Shown here piece after piece: positions 11,528 to 20,275 of a stretch of 46,262 bases of DNA (its first letter is position 1; every line of letters begins with the position of its first letter). The DNA is from an uncultured Pseudomonadota bacterium (GTDB lineage Bacteria > Pseudomonadota > Alphaproteobacteria > RF32 > CAG-239). Made by a program: the position numbers and the translations under genes. Below the pieces are notes generated by a model. It did no database searches. It worked only from the letters and a program-made list of their open reading frames with translations, and had not been told where the DNA came from. Where the stretch lies: assembly GCA_949297185.1 (NCBI GenBank), contig CASFRM010000010.1, forward strand, positions 1-46,262, given 5' to 3'.

Positions 11528-12757
11528 ATGAACTTTGTTGCCGCCCTTAAATATCTATTTCTTGCGGCTGCCGTAGTAGTTTATTCTACGGCAACCGCAA
11601 CGGCAGCAAATGTATCTAAAGAAGACCTTAAAGAGGTCGAAAAAAAGGTTTTACAACAAAGCATTGAACATAAAAAACTGCAAGCTCAGGCAACGCAGAT
11701 TAATCTTGAACTATCATCAATCAGTAAAGAAATGGTCGATGCGGCCAAAAAAATCCAAAATACCGAAGACAGACTTTCTTTGATGGAAAGACAGCTCAAA
11801 ACCTTGGAAAGCGATTTGGAAGATGCCGAAAAGGGTTTTATTAAAGAAGACGAAAATTTAATTAAGACCTTAGCCGCTTTGCAAAATCTCGCCCTAAAGC
11901 CAACGGAATCGCTTTTGGTACAACCATTATCTCCGGTTGATATCATTAGAAGTGCAATGATCCTGCGTGGAACGGTTCCTTATCTGGAGGAAAATGCAGA
12001 GCAGATACGGCAACAACTGCATGACATTGCAAATAAAAAGAATAAAATAGAAAAACAAATTGGTGAAATATCCAAACAAAAAGTTGTTTTGCAAGCCGAG
12101 CATCAACAGATGAAAAAGTTGCAGCAGAGGAAAGTCGCTTTGCGAAAATCTGTTGAGATAAAAAGCGAAAAAACTAAAAAGAATATGGATAAATTAGCCT
12201 CTAAGGCTAAGGACTTGCGCGACTTGTTGGCTCAAATTGAAAAGCAACGAAGAGAAAAGGAAGCTAGAGAAGCTGAAAGACGCCGGAAAGAAGAAGAAAG
12301 AAGAAAATTAGAGGAAAAACAATCTGCTGACTTGATTAAATCTGCTCAACCAAGTATAACAAATATTGCATCGGGTTTTGCAAAAGCAAAAGGAAAATTA
12401 CCGCTGCCGGCCAGAGGAAAAATTGTTACCCGCTACGGTGAAGAAAAAATGAAAGGCATTTCGGCAAAAGGTATTACCTTAGCCACCAGAGAAAATGCTC
12501 AGGTTATTTCTCCTTTTGATGGCGCAGTTGTGTTTGCCGGCCCGTTTAGAGGTTATGGCAATATGATTATCGTTGAGCATGGCGATGACTACTTGTCATT
12601 GATGTCGGGATTGGGAAATGTTGATGTAGAACTCGGTCAAATGCTCTTGGCCGGTGAGCCTATCGGCAATATGCCGGAAGAGGAAAATGCCGAACTATAT
12701 GTCGAGATTAGAAAAAATAATCAGCCGATTAATCCGGCTGCATGGTTCAAAATTTGA
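11528..12757 (+). CDS. envC: EnvC-like murein hydrolase activator (degenerate M23/LytM protein)
   Basis: EnvC-type proteins sit in the periplasm at the division site and activate N-acetylmuramoyl-L-alanine amidases, so that daughter cells can separate. The 409 residues begin with a signal peptide ending near TATATAA. A long coiled coil (about 28-265) follows, with a stretch rich in E, K and R around 230-260. The C-terminus is a LytM domain (about 290-409). The zinc ligands of active M23 peptidases are missing: the HxGxD site reads SAKGI, the HxH motif reads SLMSGL, and LHFEIR is LYVEIR. This is the expected state for an activator rather than an enzyme. Its place between gpmI and ctpA supports the call. 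Confidence 0.88.
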   Translation: MNFVAALKYLFLAAAVVVYSTATATAANVSKEDLKEVEKKVLQQSIEHKKLQAQATQINLELSSISKEMVDAAKKIQNTEDRLSLMERQLKTLESDLEDAEKGFIKEDENLIKTLAALQNLALKPTESLLVQPLSPVDIIRSAMILRGTVPYLEENAEQIRQQLHDIANKKNKIEKQIGEISKQKVVLQAEHQQMKKLQQRKVALRKSVEIKSEKTKKNMDKLASKAKDLRDLLAQIEKQRREKEAREAERRRKEEERRKLEEKQSADLIKSAQPSITNIASGFAKAKGKLPLPARGKIVTRYGEEKMKGISAKGITLATRENAQVISPFDGAVVFAGPFRGYGNMIIVEHGDDYLSLMSGLGNVDVELGQMLLAGEPIGNMPEEENAELYVEIRKNNQPINPAAWFKI

Positions 12758-12773
12758 ATGGGGTGCTTAAATC

Positions 12774-14060
12774 ATGAAGAAAATATTGTTAATAGCAGTT
12801 GCCGCAATGTTTATTACAACTCAGGCCTCTTGGGCTAAAAAAGCCGAAGAAAATAAAGACGAGCAAACCAATACTTATGAATTGTTAAATATGTTCGGCG
12901 AGGCTATGGAAAGAGCTAAGGCTAACTATGTAGAAGAAGTCACCGATAAGCAATTAATCGAATCGGCAATTAACGGCATGCTGTCTTCTCTTGACCCGCA
13001 TTCAAGCTATTTGGATGAAAAAGATTTCAAATATATGACTGAGCAAACCAGCGGAAAATTCGGTGGTTTGGGAATCGAAATCACAATGGAACAAGGCGTG
13101 GTTAAAATTATCTCTCCGATTGATGATACTCCGGCATTTAAGGCTGGATTAAAACCCGGTGACTATATTACCAATATTGATGGTGAAACAATAATCGGTA
13201 TGACACTTAATGAAGCCGTTGACAAGATGAGAGGAAAACCGGGAACCAAGGTTAAACTTACAATCCGCCGTCTAAACGAAAAACCTTTTGAGGTTACCTT
13301 AAAAAGAGAAGAAATTAAAACTCAATCAGTTAAAAGCGATGTTAAAGACGAGGATGTGCTTTATATAAGAATCGGTTCTTTTTCGGAAGATGTTGATAAG
13401 GACATAAAAAAACTTTTTGAAAAAGAAACTAAAAAACGCAAAACTCCGTTCAAAGGAATTGTTCTTGATGTAAGAAACAATCCGGGCGGTCTGTTGGATC
13501 AAGCCGTTGCGGTTTCTGGGCTGTTCTTGGGCAAAAAAGAAGTTGTTTCAACAAAAGCTCGTAATGATGAGGACACCTTACGCTATTCCTCTAAAGGAGA
13601 AGATATTACCAACGGTCTTCCTATCGTGGTGCTGATTAACAGCGGTTCGGCTTCGGCCTCAGAAATTGTTGCCGGTGCTTTGCAAGACCACAAACGCGCC
13701 GTAATTATGGGCGAAAAATCTTTTGGAAAGGGAAGCGTACAGACGGTTGTTCCTTTGGGTGAAAAAAGCGCTATGCGTCTTACCACCGCAAAATACTATA
13801 CTCCTTCGGGTCGCTCAATACAAGCAACCGGTATAGAGCCCGATATCGTTGTTCATCCGGCAAAGTTAGAGGAGTATACCGATGAATATGAATTCAGCGA
13901 AGCCGAATATACGAATGCTCTTAAAAATGAAACAATTGACAAGGATAAAAAAGATAAAGACAAGAAGGAAGAGGATAAAGATTGGCGAAAAGACTATCAA
14001 CTGCTTAGAGCTGTAGATACAGTCAAGGCTCTTAATGTTTACACTTCGGCAGATAAATAA
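12774..14060 (+). CDS. ctpA: C-terminal processing serine protease, S41 family
   Basis: This is a periplasmic carboxyl-terminal protease that trims or degrades envelope proteins, often cell-wall hydrolases. The 428 residues start with a signal peptide ending at QASWA. A PDZ domain (about 90-180) contains the GLGIEI carboxylate-binding loop. The S41 domain has the catalytic dyad Ser294 (in NSGSASASE) and Lys319 (in EKSFGKGSVQ), spaced 25 residues apart as in E. coli Prc. The C-terminus carries a run of alternating lysine and aspartate or glutamate, probably a flexible linker. It follows envC by 16 bases. Pairing with an amidase activator suggests a joint role in cell-wall remodelling. Confidence 0.94.
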   Translation: MKKILLIAVAAMFITTQASWAKKAEENKDEQTNTYELLNMFGEAMERAKANYVEEVTDKQLIESAINGMLSSLDPHSSYLDEKDFKYMTEQTSGKFGGLGIEITMEQGVVKIISPIDDTPAFKAGLKPGDYITNIDGETIIGMTLNEAVDKMRGKPGTKVKLTIRRLNEKPFEVTLKREEIKTQSVKSDVKDEDVLYIRIGSFSEDVDKDIKKLFEKETKKRKTPFKGIVLDVRNNPGGLLDQAVAVSGLFLGKKEVVSTKARNDEDTLRYSSKGEDITNGLPIVVLINSGSASASEIVAGALQDHKRAVIMGEKSFGKGSVQTVVPLGEKSAMRLTTAKYYTPSGRSIQATGIEPDIVVHPAKLEEYTDEYEFSEAEYTNALKNETIDKDKKDKDKKEEDKDWRKDYQLLRAVDTVKALNVYTSADK

Positions 14061-14078
14061 ATACAGGAGATTAGGTCT

Positions 14079-15254
14079 TTGCAAAGTACTTTAGAAAAAT
14101 ATGATAAGCTTATAGTTGCAATACTTGTTATTGTTGCTTCTGTTATCGGTGTGGGATATTGGTTCGCCGAGGAAAAAAGCGAGCCGGTATACAAGTCTAA
14201 AATCGATAAGCTTATGTTTGACAAAGACAACAAGGCGCCAAAATTTATTTTGACTTTACCGGATAAAATAACTCCGGAAAAAACAAAGGCCGATGCTTTT
14301 GTTGATGACGTGAGAAAAGCTCAGATAAAAAAGAAAACAGAAGAAAATCCTGATTTTTCTTTAGAAGATTTGTTGGCTTCGGTACCAAATATATTTAATC
14401 TACCGGCACAAAATCCGACACAGCAGCTAAAATATATTAGCCTTGACGAAAGCTTGTATGAAACCAATGACAAAGGGCAGATATTACCCAAATTATCTTC
14501 TGACGGAAGAAAGCCCTGGAGCGAATACGGAAATTCGGTTGACACTCAGCCGAACTTTAAGAAGGTTGCAGTCGTTATTGCCGGAATGGGTTTTAACCAA
14601 TTTTCGGTTAATAAAGTTGCTGAGTCTTTTGATTCCGAAGTATCGGTAAGCTTTACGCCTTATACACCAAAACCAGAAACCGCAATCCTAGCAGCTAGAG
14701 AAAAGGGCCATGAGACATATGTGGACTTGTTGCTTTCTTCAAGAGACTTCTCCAAAGAAGATTCAGGACCTCTGTCAATTACTTCAGATATTACCAAAGA
14801 AGAGGCTATAGAACGTTTTCATAAAACCATTGATGCAAAGGCACCTATCGGAGGTCTTATTATTAAAGACGGAATGGTTAATCCCGAAAATTCTTATATA
14901 ATAAAAGAATTGCTGGAAGAGGCTAAGCAACGCGGCCTTTTGGTAATTGATGCATCAGATGAAAAAATAATTGATGATTTACAAGTAGAAGGACTAGCCA
15001 GAAGAAAGGCCGACATTGTTATTTCTAAAGACCTGATGAAACATAATGTAGAAGAGCTTTTGCAAAAAGCAGAAAACATTGCTTTTAACAAAGGACAGGT
15101 TTTAATTGTGGCAGCTCCGAAACCAGTAACAATTTTAGCTATTTATAACTGGATTAATAATTTTTCGCCGCAGATTTCATATGAAGAGGCTAAAAAAGTA
15201 GAAATTTCTAAGCCTTTTGCATTAGTTCCAGTATCAAATTTGGTGGTTGAATAA
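14079..15254 (+). CDS. Divergent polysaccharide deacetylase family protein (YibQ-like)
   Basis: The family has a NodB-like barrel and is usually found next to envC and ctpA; its substrate is not established. The 391 residues have one N-terminal membrane segment (about 9-27) and a variable linker to about 155. The conserved domain starts at KVAVVIAGMGFNQF. It contains VSFTPYTPKPE, GHETYVDLLLS, IGGLIIKDGM and LLVIDASDEK, matching the layout of DUF610 proteins. The start is TTG at 14079, chosen because AGGAGA at 14065-14070 is correctly spaced and no ATG fits. Its stop overlaps the rppH start as TAATG, so the two are probably translationally coupled. Confidence 0.85.
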   Translation: MQSTLEKYDKLIVAILVIVASVIGVGYWFAEEKSEPVYKSKIDKLMFDKDNKAPKFILTLPDKITPEKTKADAFVDDVRKAQIKKKTEENPDFSLEDLLASVPNIFNLPAQNPTQQLKYISLDESLYETNDKGQILPKLSSDGRKPWSEYGNSVDTQPNFKKVAVVIAGMGFNQFSVNKVAESFDSEVSVSFTPYTPKPETAILAAREKGHETYVDLLLSSRDFSKEDSGPLSITSDITKEEAIERFHKTIDAKAPIGGLIIKDGMVNPENSYIIKELLEEAKQRGLLVIDASDEKIIDDLQVEGLARRKADIVISKDLMKHNVEELLQKAENIAFNKGQVLIVAAPKPVTILAIYNWINNFSPQISYEEAKKVEISKPFALVPVSNLVVE

Positions 15255-15733
15255 TGATTGAAGTATACAGAAAATCTGTTGGAATCGTCGTCACTAAAAA
15301 CAAAAAAGTACTGTTGTGCGCAAGAGCTGACTGCAAAGATTGGCAATGGCAGTTTCCTCAAGGCGGTATTGAAAAAAATGAAACTCCTTTTGAGGCTGCA
15401 ATCCGAGAATTGCGAGAGGAAACAGCAATTACTAATGTGAGATTGTTGGCAGAGATAAAGCAGCCTCTGAAATATGACTTTCCTACAGCTCTCATTAAAA
15501 AATTTCAAACCGAAAATCGTCGAGTGCTGGGACAGGAACAGCACTGGTTCTTGTTTGAATTTTTGGGAGAAGACAGCGAAATAGATTTTAATACCAATCC
15601 CCAAGAAATTGAATTTAAGAGCTTTATGTGGGCCGATTTAAGCGAGGCTCCGCAGAAAATCGTTGCTTTTAAAAAAGATGTTTATCAAAAAGTGGCAGAT
15701 GAATTTCAAAAATACATTGAAGGAACTTCGTAA
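15254..15733 (+). CDS. rppH: RNA pyrophosphohydrolase (Nudix)
   Basis: RppH removes pyrophosphate from the 5' end of triphosphorylated mRNA and starts 5'-dependent decay. The 159 residues fit the family. The YRKSVGIVVTKNKKVLLCAR opening, the WQWQFPQGG strand and the Nudix box at residues 37-59 (Gly37, Glu43, Arg51-Glu52, Glu55-Glu56) are all present. The usual glycine near the end of the box is Ala58. Overlapping stop and start codons (TAATG) link it to the genes on both sides. Confidence 0.93.
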   Translation: MIEVYRKSVGIVVTKNKKVLLCARADCKDWQWQFPQGGIEKNETPFEAAIRELREETAITNVRLLAEIKQPLKYDFPTALIKKFQTENRRVLGQEQHWFLFEFLGEDSEIDFNTNPQEIEFKSFMWADLSEAPQKIVAFKKDVYQKVADEFQKYIEGTS

Positions 15734-16278
15734 TGGCGGAGAAATTTGAAAAAGAAAGAAATGAAATTCTTAATCTTCTGAAGGAAGGTATATCCGGTAA
15801 CCTTAATCTCTCGGCTAAGCAAAAAAAGTATGTTAAAAATCTACTGCTGTTTGCTCTGATGAACGCATCAAAAAATGAGACTGTTTTGAAAAAAAATTTT
15901 AATAAACTGGTCAATAAACTGTTCAAAGACTCTTTGATTAAAATATTGCGTGATAATGCTGATGATGAAGATGACGATGAGGATTTTGAAGAAACTCTCA
16001 ATGTCGAATTAAACAGAATCTTGGCTGATGCGGATTTGGCTAAAAACCTTGAACAAGTTTTGACACCGGAGATAATAAACAGTTTTTTGGTAAAAAGCAC
16101 CCCTGGCGTCTCACAGGCTGAAATGGTAAAGAAAATTATGGCTTTGCGTGAAGTAAAGACAAACTATCGCGAAACACCCAAAGAAAGAGCTAAAAGAGAG
16201 CGCAACAGGAGAGAGTACGAACTTGCTAAAGTACGGCAAAGGATGATGGAAAATTCTCGCTCATATGAAAGAAGTTAA
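15733..16278 (+). CDS. Uncharacterised acidic/basic helical protein
   Basis: I do not recognise this 181-residue protein. It has no signal peptide or membrane span and looks largely helical. It carries a run of aspartate and glutamate near residues 76-84 and a strongly basic C-terminus rich in arginine (about 150-181). Its ATG overlaps the rppH stop (TAATG), which places it at the end of the gpmI-to-rppH operon. A nucleic-acid or ribosome-associated role is possible from the basic tail, but that is a guess. It converges on tsaB with 4 bases between the stops. Confidence 0.75.
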   Translation: MAEKFEKERNEILNLLKEGISGNLNLSAKQKKYVKNLLLFALMNASKNETVLKKNFNKLVNKLFKDSLIKILRDNADDEDDDEDFEETLNVELNRILADADLAKNLEQVLTPEIINSFLVKSTPGVSQAEMVKKIMALREVKTNYRETPKERAKRERNRREYELAKVRQRMMENSRSYERS

Positions 16279-16282
16279 GTTT

Positions 16283-16948
16283 TTATCGGGCTTTGGGCAT
16301 ACTTACATCCGCAGCGCGTAAATAAAGCGGTTTGGGAAAGTTGAGTTTCTTTTCTTTGAGCATATCTTCTCCGGCTGCCAACAGATTTTTTATGGGTGGG
16401 CAGTCATACATTTTTATGGCATGCAAACACAGTCCGCTGGGAGAAGATAAAAATCTTTCGACGCCGTCACCGGATAATGATACAAGCTTTCCTTTGAGAA
16501 GCGTTATTATATCTTCTCTTGATTTTGCATCAGGCTCGGATAGCGGCTGGAGCTGTTTGTCAAATATCTGAACATAAAAATCATCTCTACGGGTTTCGAT
16601 AATTACGGCGTTAAGTTCTGCAATATCTGCCATATCAAATGTTTTTCTGTAGGCTTCAAATGCCGAAACACCGCCGATGTTTAATTGAGAAGACGCCAAC
16701 TTAAATACTCTGGCAGCAGAAATACCCGAGCGAACTCCGGTAAATGAACCCGGGCCGACGCAAACAAAAAGATTGTCTACGTCCAGAAATTTAATACCGC
16801 TTTGCTGCAGAGCTTTTTCTATCTCCGGAAGTAAAAACTCCGACTGTCCGAATTCCATCAAATTTTCGGATTTATATAATATTTCGTTATCTTTTTTTAG
16901 TATTACGCTGCATGCGGCGGCTGTCGTATCAAATGCCAGACTTATCAT
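16283..16948 (-). CDS. tsaB: tRNA threonylcarbamoyladenosine biosynthesis protein TsaB
   Basis: TsaB is the non-catalytic partner of TsaD in the complex that makes t6A37 on ANN-decoding tRNAs. The 221 residues show the ASKHA-fold N-terminus LAFDTTAAACSV, the EFGQSEFLLPEIEKAL helix and the typical VGPGSFTGVRSGISAARVF block. The C-terminal half is shorter and variable, as usual. It converges on the operon to its left and diverges from the PAS gene at 17016. tsaD and tsaE are not in the window. Confidence 0.95.
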   Translation of the reverse strand: MISLAFDTTAAACSVILKKDNEILYKSENLMEFGQSEFLLPEIEKALQQSGIKFLDVDNLFVCVGPGSFTGVRSGISAARVFKLASSQLNIGGVSAFEAYRKTFDMADIAELNAVIIETRRDDFYVQIFDKQLQPLSEPDAKSREDIITLLKGKLVSLSGDGVERFLSSPSGLCLHAIKMYDCPPIKNLLAAGEDMLKEKKLNFPKPLYLRAADVSMPKAR

Positions 16949-16991
16949 TTTTCCACTTACTCTAATTTTTAGGTTTTAATAATGTGTTTTA

Positions 16992-16997
16992 TATAAT
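16992..16997 (+). promoter_or_regulatory. -10 box (TATAAT) before the PAS protein gene
   Basis: TATAAT in the 67-base gap between the divergent tsaB and PAS genes ends 18 bases before the ATG at 17016. No convincing -35 box is seen. Confidence 0.35.
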
Positions 16998-17015
16998 AAT
17001 ATCCTCAAATAAACA

Positions 17016-18737
17016 ATGTTTTTTTGCATATGGTCGCAGATGCCGGATTTAGAACTACTGCAAGATTTTTACTATGCCGCACCGGAATTATGGCTTTTAC
17101 TTACGGCTGTTTTTCTGCTGTTGTTATTGTCCGTGGCTTCTTTGGGCTTTATTAACCTCAAGCAAAAACAAAAAAATTACTTTCTCAAACGCGACAGAGA
17201 GCGTTATGCCGAGACCCTTTATGCCTCCCATGACGGATATTTTGCTTTTATATACCCCGATGAAAAAGTTAATGACCCCAGAAAAACTATCGTTGAAAGG
17301 TGCTCAAGGCGGTTGGCGGTGATTTTGAATCTGCCGGCGGGAACGAAATCTTCTTTTGAAGAAGTTATGAAAAATTTCTACAAAGACGATGTTAAAAAAA
17401 TATATAAATATGTTGCCCTGTTGATGGAAGAAGGTGTCGCCTTTGAAGATTATTTTATCTTAAAAAATTCGGAAAAATATATCCGGCTCGAAGGAGTTAG
17501 AATCAGCGGTGCTGACGGCAACATATACTGCGATATGATTTGGTTTAGAGATGTGAGCTTTGCTACGAATCGTATTAAATCTTTGGAAGCAGAAAAGTCT
17601 GACATTAAAAATAAATTAAACAGGCTGCTCGATTTGCTTGATAATTTGCCTTTGGCAATTTGGTTGCGAGATAATAACTATAAGATTGTCTTTTGTAATA
17701 AAAAATATACGGAATTTTTACCCAATAAGACCAGAGATGAAATCTTAGAAACAAATTCTGAAATTATCGGAACAAACGGCGAAAGTATTTCTTTGGAGTT
17801 AGCAAAAAGAGTTCACAAATCGAACCGCAAGGCCAAAACGCCGGTCGGAATTATTGTGGATGGCAGCCGTGTTGCCATGGAAGCATGCGAAACTCCTTTT
17901 TATGCCGAACAAAACCTTGATAAAACTTTTTCGGCCGGTTGTTTGACTGATATAAACGAACTCGACCAATTGCGCAGAAACCTTAAACAACACCAAGAAG
18001 CTCAGCTCGAAATCTTGGGGGCTTTAGGAACTGCTTTTGCCGTGTTTAATCAAAATATGGTGCTTAATTTCTATAATCAGGCTTTTGCTAAATTATGGAA
18101 ACTTGATAGTTCTTTCTTAGATGAAAAACCAACCTACTCTGCTTTTTTGGATGTTGTGAGAGAAAAAAGATTGCTGCCGGAAGTGCCTGATTTTAAGGCT
18201 TTTAGACAAGATGAAGTTAAAAATTTTTCAAGAATCTTTGAGCCGACAAATGATTTGATGCACTTACCAAACGGAAGAACTTTGCGTAGAATGCGGGCGC
18301 CATATCCTCTGGGCGGAATCGTTTTTGCGTATGAAGATATTTCTGACCGCTTGGCTGCTACAAGTGCCTATAACGCCATAATTTCGGTACAAAATGAGAT
18401 GTTACAAAATCTTTTTGATGCGGTTATAATTTTTGGCACGAACGGAAGAGTTAATTTCTATAATCAAGCCTACATAAAGTTATGGAATGCCAATAAAAAC
18501 TTTTTGGACAGTGAGCCTACATTCGAAGAAGTGCTAGACAGTCAAAAACAATTTTTTACAGCCGGATCCGATTGGGAGGGCATAAAAAAAGGAATCAGCG
18601 ATAACATATTGAGTATGACTGCAAAGACTGTCTTTTTGCGCAGAAACGACAATAAAAATTTGGAATTGTCAATTGCCAACCTGTCTAATGGTTCTTTGAT
18701 GATATCGTATTCGGCAAAAGAAATCTCTGATAATTGA
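17016..18737 (+). CDS. Membrane-anchored multi-PAS protein without a kinase domain
   Basis: The 573 residues have one membrane segment (about 25-46). At least three PAS-like domains begin near 205 (NLPLAIWLRDNNYKIVFCNK), 333 (ALGTAFAVFNQN) and 465 (NLFDAVIIFGTN). The last two share the phrase NFYNQA(F/Y)xKLW. Alphaproteobacterial relatives of this layout, including DivL-type and other PAS sensor kinases, normally continue into HisKA and HATPase_c domains. Here the frame stops at ISDN and no kinase follows in any frame before the next gene. It may act as a sensor scaffold for another kinase, or be a shortened kinase. The start is uncertain: ATGs at 17016 and 17040 both lack a clear ribosome-binding site. 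Confidence 0.8.
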   Translation: MFFCIWSQMPDLELLQDFYYAAPELWLLLTAVFLLLLLSVASLGFINLKQKQKNYFLKRDRERYAETLYASHDGYFAFIYPDEKVNDPRKTIVERCSRRLAVILNLPAGTKSSFEEVMKNFYKDDVKKIYKYVALLMEEGVAFEDYFILKNSEKYIRLEGVRISGADGNIYCDMIWFRDVSFATNRIKSLEAEKSDIKNKLNRLLDLLDNLPLAIWLRDNNYKIVFCNKKYTEFLPNKTRDEILETNSEIIGTNGESISLELAKRVHKSNRKAKTPVGIIVDGSRVAMEACETPFYAEQNLDKTFSAGCLTDINELDQLRRNLKQHQEAQLEILGALGTAFAVFNQNMVLNFYNQAFAKLWKLDSSFLDEKPTYSAFLDVVREKRLLPEVPDFKAFRQDEVKNFSRIFEPTNDLMHLPNGRTLRRMRAPYPLGGIVFAYEDISDRLAATSAYNAIISVQNEMLQNLFDAVIIFGTNGRVNFYNQAYIKLWNANKNFLDSEPTFEEVLDSQKQFFTAGSDWEGIKKGISDNILSMTAKTVFLRRNDNKNLELSIANLSNGSLMISYSAKEISDN

Positions 18738-18761
18738 CTTGTGAAATTTTGGGTATAAAAT
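18734..18761 (+). promoter_or_regulatory. Promoter of the lysine-rich gene
   Basis: TTGACT at 18734-18739 and TAAAAT at 18756-18761 are spaced 16 bases, overlapping the stop region of the PAS gene. The start codon is 30 bases downstream. Confidence 0.5.
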
Positions 18762-18791
18762 AAAGGTGTTTTTCTTTAATTGAGGACGAAG

Positions 18792-19598
18792 ATGTTTAGT
18801 GAAGATGAACCGCTCAATATAGATTGGGAACAAAAAAAAGGGTTTGATAAAAACGAAAAAAATTCTCGGCGAATCGACATAAAAAAGGCTCTAACAGCAG
18901 AGGCTAAAGGCCGTAACAATTTTAAACAAACCGCTAAGCAGATTAAAAATTTACCTCCGAATCTGAAAAAACTTAAAACTAAAATCCGCGAAGTGTACGA
19001 TGAAGATGAAGAAGAGGAGGATGAGAACACTCCAATTATTTTTGATTTTGCTTTTGAAAATGAAAACTCTTCTCTGCTTGGCGCTTTGAAGGATGAAGAA
19101 AGAGCAAAATTACAAGAAAAACAAACTTTAGAAAACCAAAAAATGCAGCAAACTGCCGGAAAAATGGAAGCCTTTTTGGCTGCCGACAGGACATCTAAAA
19201 AGCTTGGGCTTAAAGGTATCAAAAGAAAAATTATTAATGAGAATCTGCAAAGTGTTACTCAAAACTCCGAGACTTTTGAGCAGGTTTTGCAACAAACAAT
19301 TTCCGATAAAACCAAGGTTAAGACCAAAAAGCTCTCCAAAACCGATGCTAAAAATGTAATAAAAGGTATAAGCAGAATCCAAGATGCGTCGTTGTCGCAA
19401 AAAGATTTTTCTAAAAATCTGGAAGATATGAAAACTGATGATTTAATCAGAATCGGAAAGGCTAAAACAACTAAAGAAACCGCCGAAATGATATTAGAAA
19501 AATCAGGACGCAAAGAACCTAAAAAAACCGCCAAAAGAATCAAAAAGCTTGAAAAGCAAAAAACAAAACAAAACGTAAATACCAGATTTAGGGAATAG
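18792..19598 (+). CDS. Uncharacterised lysine-rich cytoplasmic protein
   Basis: This is an unrecognised 268-residue protein with very high lysine and glutamate content, no membrane span and mostly predicted helix. It has an acidic run (YDEDEEEEDEN) near residue 75 and a basic C-terminus. I place the start at the ATG at 18792 because GAGGA at 18782-18786 is spaced correctly. An in-frame TTG at 18780 would put the ribosome-binding site inside the gene. It is probably transcribed alone from the promoter at 18734 and converges on the J-domain gene with one base between them. No function can be proposed. Confidence 0.7.
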   Translation: MFSEDEPLNIDWEQKKGFDKNEKNSRRIDIKKALTAEAKGRNNFKQTAKQIKNLPPNLKKLKTKIREVYDEDEEEEDENTPIIFDFAFENENSSLLGALKDEERAKLQEKQTLENQKMQQTAGKMEAFLAADRTSKKLGLKGIKRKIINENLQSVTQNSETFEQVLQQTISDKTKVKTKKLSKTDAKNVIKGISRIQDASLSQKDFSKNLEDMKTDDLIRIGKAKTTKETAEMILEKSGRKEPKKTAKRIKKLEKQKTKQNVNTRFRE

Positions 19599-19599
19599 C

Positions 19600-20178
19600 T
19601 TACTCCAACTTTTTTAGTATTGTTTTGTATGAAGTACTGATGATTTTGAATTTTTCTTCGGCGTCTTTGTTGTCGGAATTAATGTCGGGGTGATATTTTT
19701 TTACCGCCTTCTTATATGATTTTTTTAGCAGATCAACATCTAAATCTTCAATCTCTATTTCCATTATTTTTAAGGCTTCGTGTTCTGACGGTGTTAGGCG
19801 GATATGTGTGTTATGATTGCTATTGAATGTAAAATCCTCAAACACATTATAACCGCGATTAAAATCAAACCCAAAGTTATATTTAACCCGTGAAGAGAAT
19901 CTGAATTTGCCGGCGAACTCCTCTTTTTCGGCTGAGGCAAAGTCATCTCCGTAATAGTTCCATTTGGAATTATATTCTTGGACATGTTCTAAGCAAAACC
20001 AGTAGTATTCCTTGAGTGTGCGATCTTTGGGTGCACGATACTCTCCGGCTTTGTGACACCCCGGATGATCACAGATATGTTCGTGATTTTCATTTTGCGG
20101 AGCAAAATATTTGCTCTGACGCTTGCTCTTTTTTATCATTTTGCTTCTTTTTTGGTTAACTTGGTGAAAGTAGTACAT
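19600..20178 (-). CDS. J-domain (DnaJ-like) co-chaperone with an N-terminal Cys/His motif
   Basis: J-domain proteins stimulate DnaK ATPase activity. In this 192-residue protein the J domain is at the C-terminus (about 135-190): LLKKSYKKAVKKYHPDINSD, with the invariant HPD. The N-terminal half has CDHPGCHKAGEYRAP and a later WFCLEHVQEYN, a possible zinc site (Cys/His plus CxxH). This layout is seen in small alphaproteobacterial J proteins and differs from canonical DnaJ. The start at 20178 has AAAGG five bases upstream. A second ATG at 20139 (MIKKSKRQSKYF) lines up better with what I recall of homologues. It is divergent from mutM. Confidence 0.85.
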   Translation of the reverse strand: MYYFHQVNQKRSKMIKKSKRQSKYFAPQNENHEHICDHPGCHKAGEYRAPKDRTLKEYYWFCLEHVQEYNSKWNYYGDDFASAEKEEFAGKFRFSSRVKYNFGFDFNRGYNVFEDFTFNSNHNTHIRLTPSEHEALKIMEIEIEDLDVDLLKKSYKKAVKKYHPDINSDNKDAEEKFKIISTSYKTILKKLE

Positions 20179-20209
20179 TTAAGCCTTTAGTGCAACTGTT
20201 TATTTGTTG

Positions 20210-20238
20210 TTGTATTGGTAAAAAAATATATCTATACT
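20210..20238 (+). promoter_or_regulatory. mutM promoter
   Basis: TTGTAT at 20210-20215 and TATACT at 20233-20238 are spaced 17 bases and end 37 bases before the mutM ATG at 20276. Confidence 0.55.
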
Positions 20239-20275
20239 GACGATAGTTTTATTTGAACCGATGGATGTAACGCTT

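Noticed and set aside
11528..12757. Loss of zinc ligands in the LytM domain as a mutation
   Set aside because: Degenerate LytM sites are normal for EnvC-type amidase activators.
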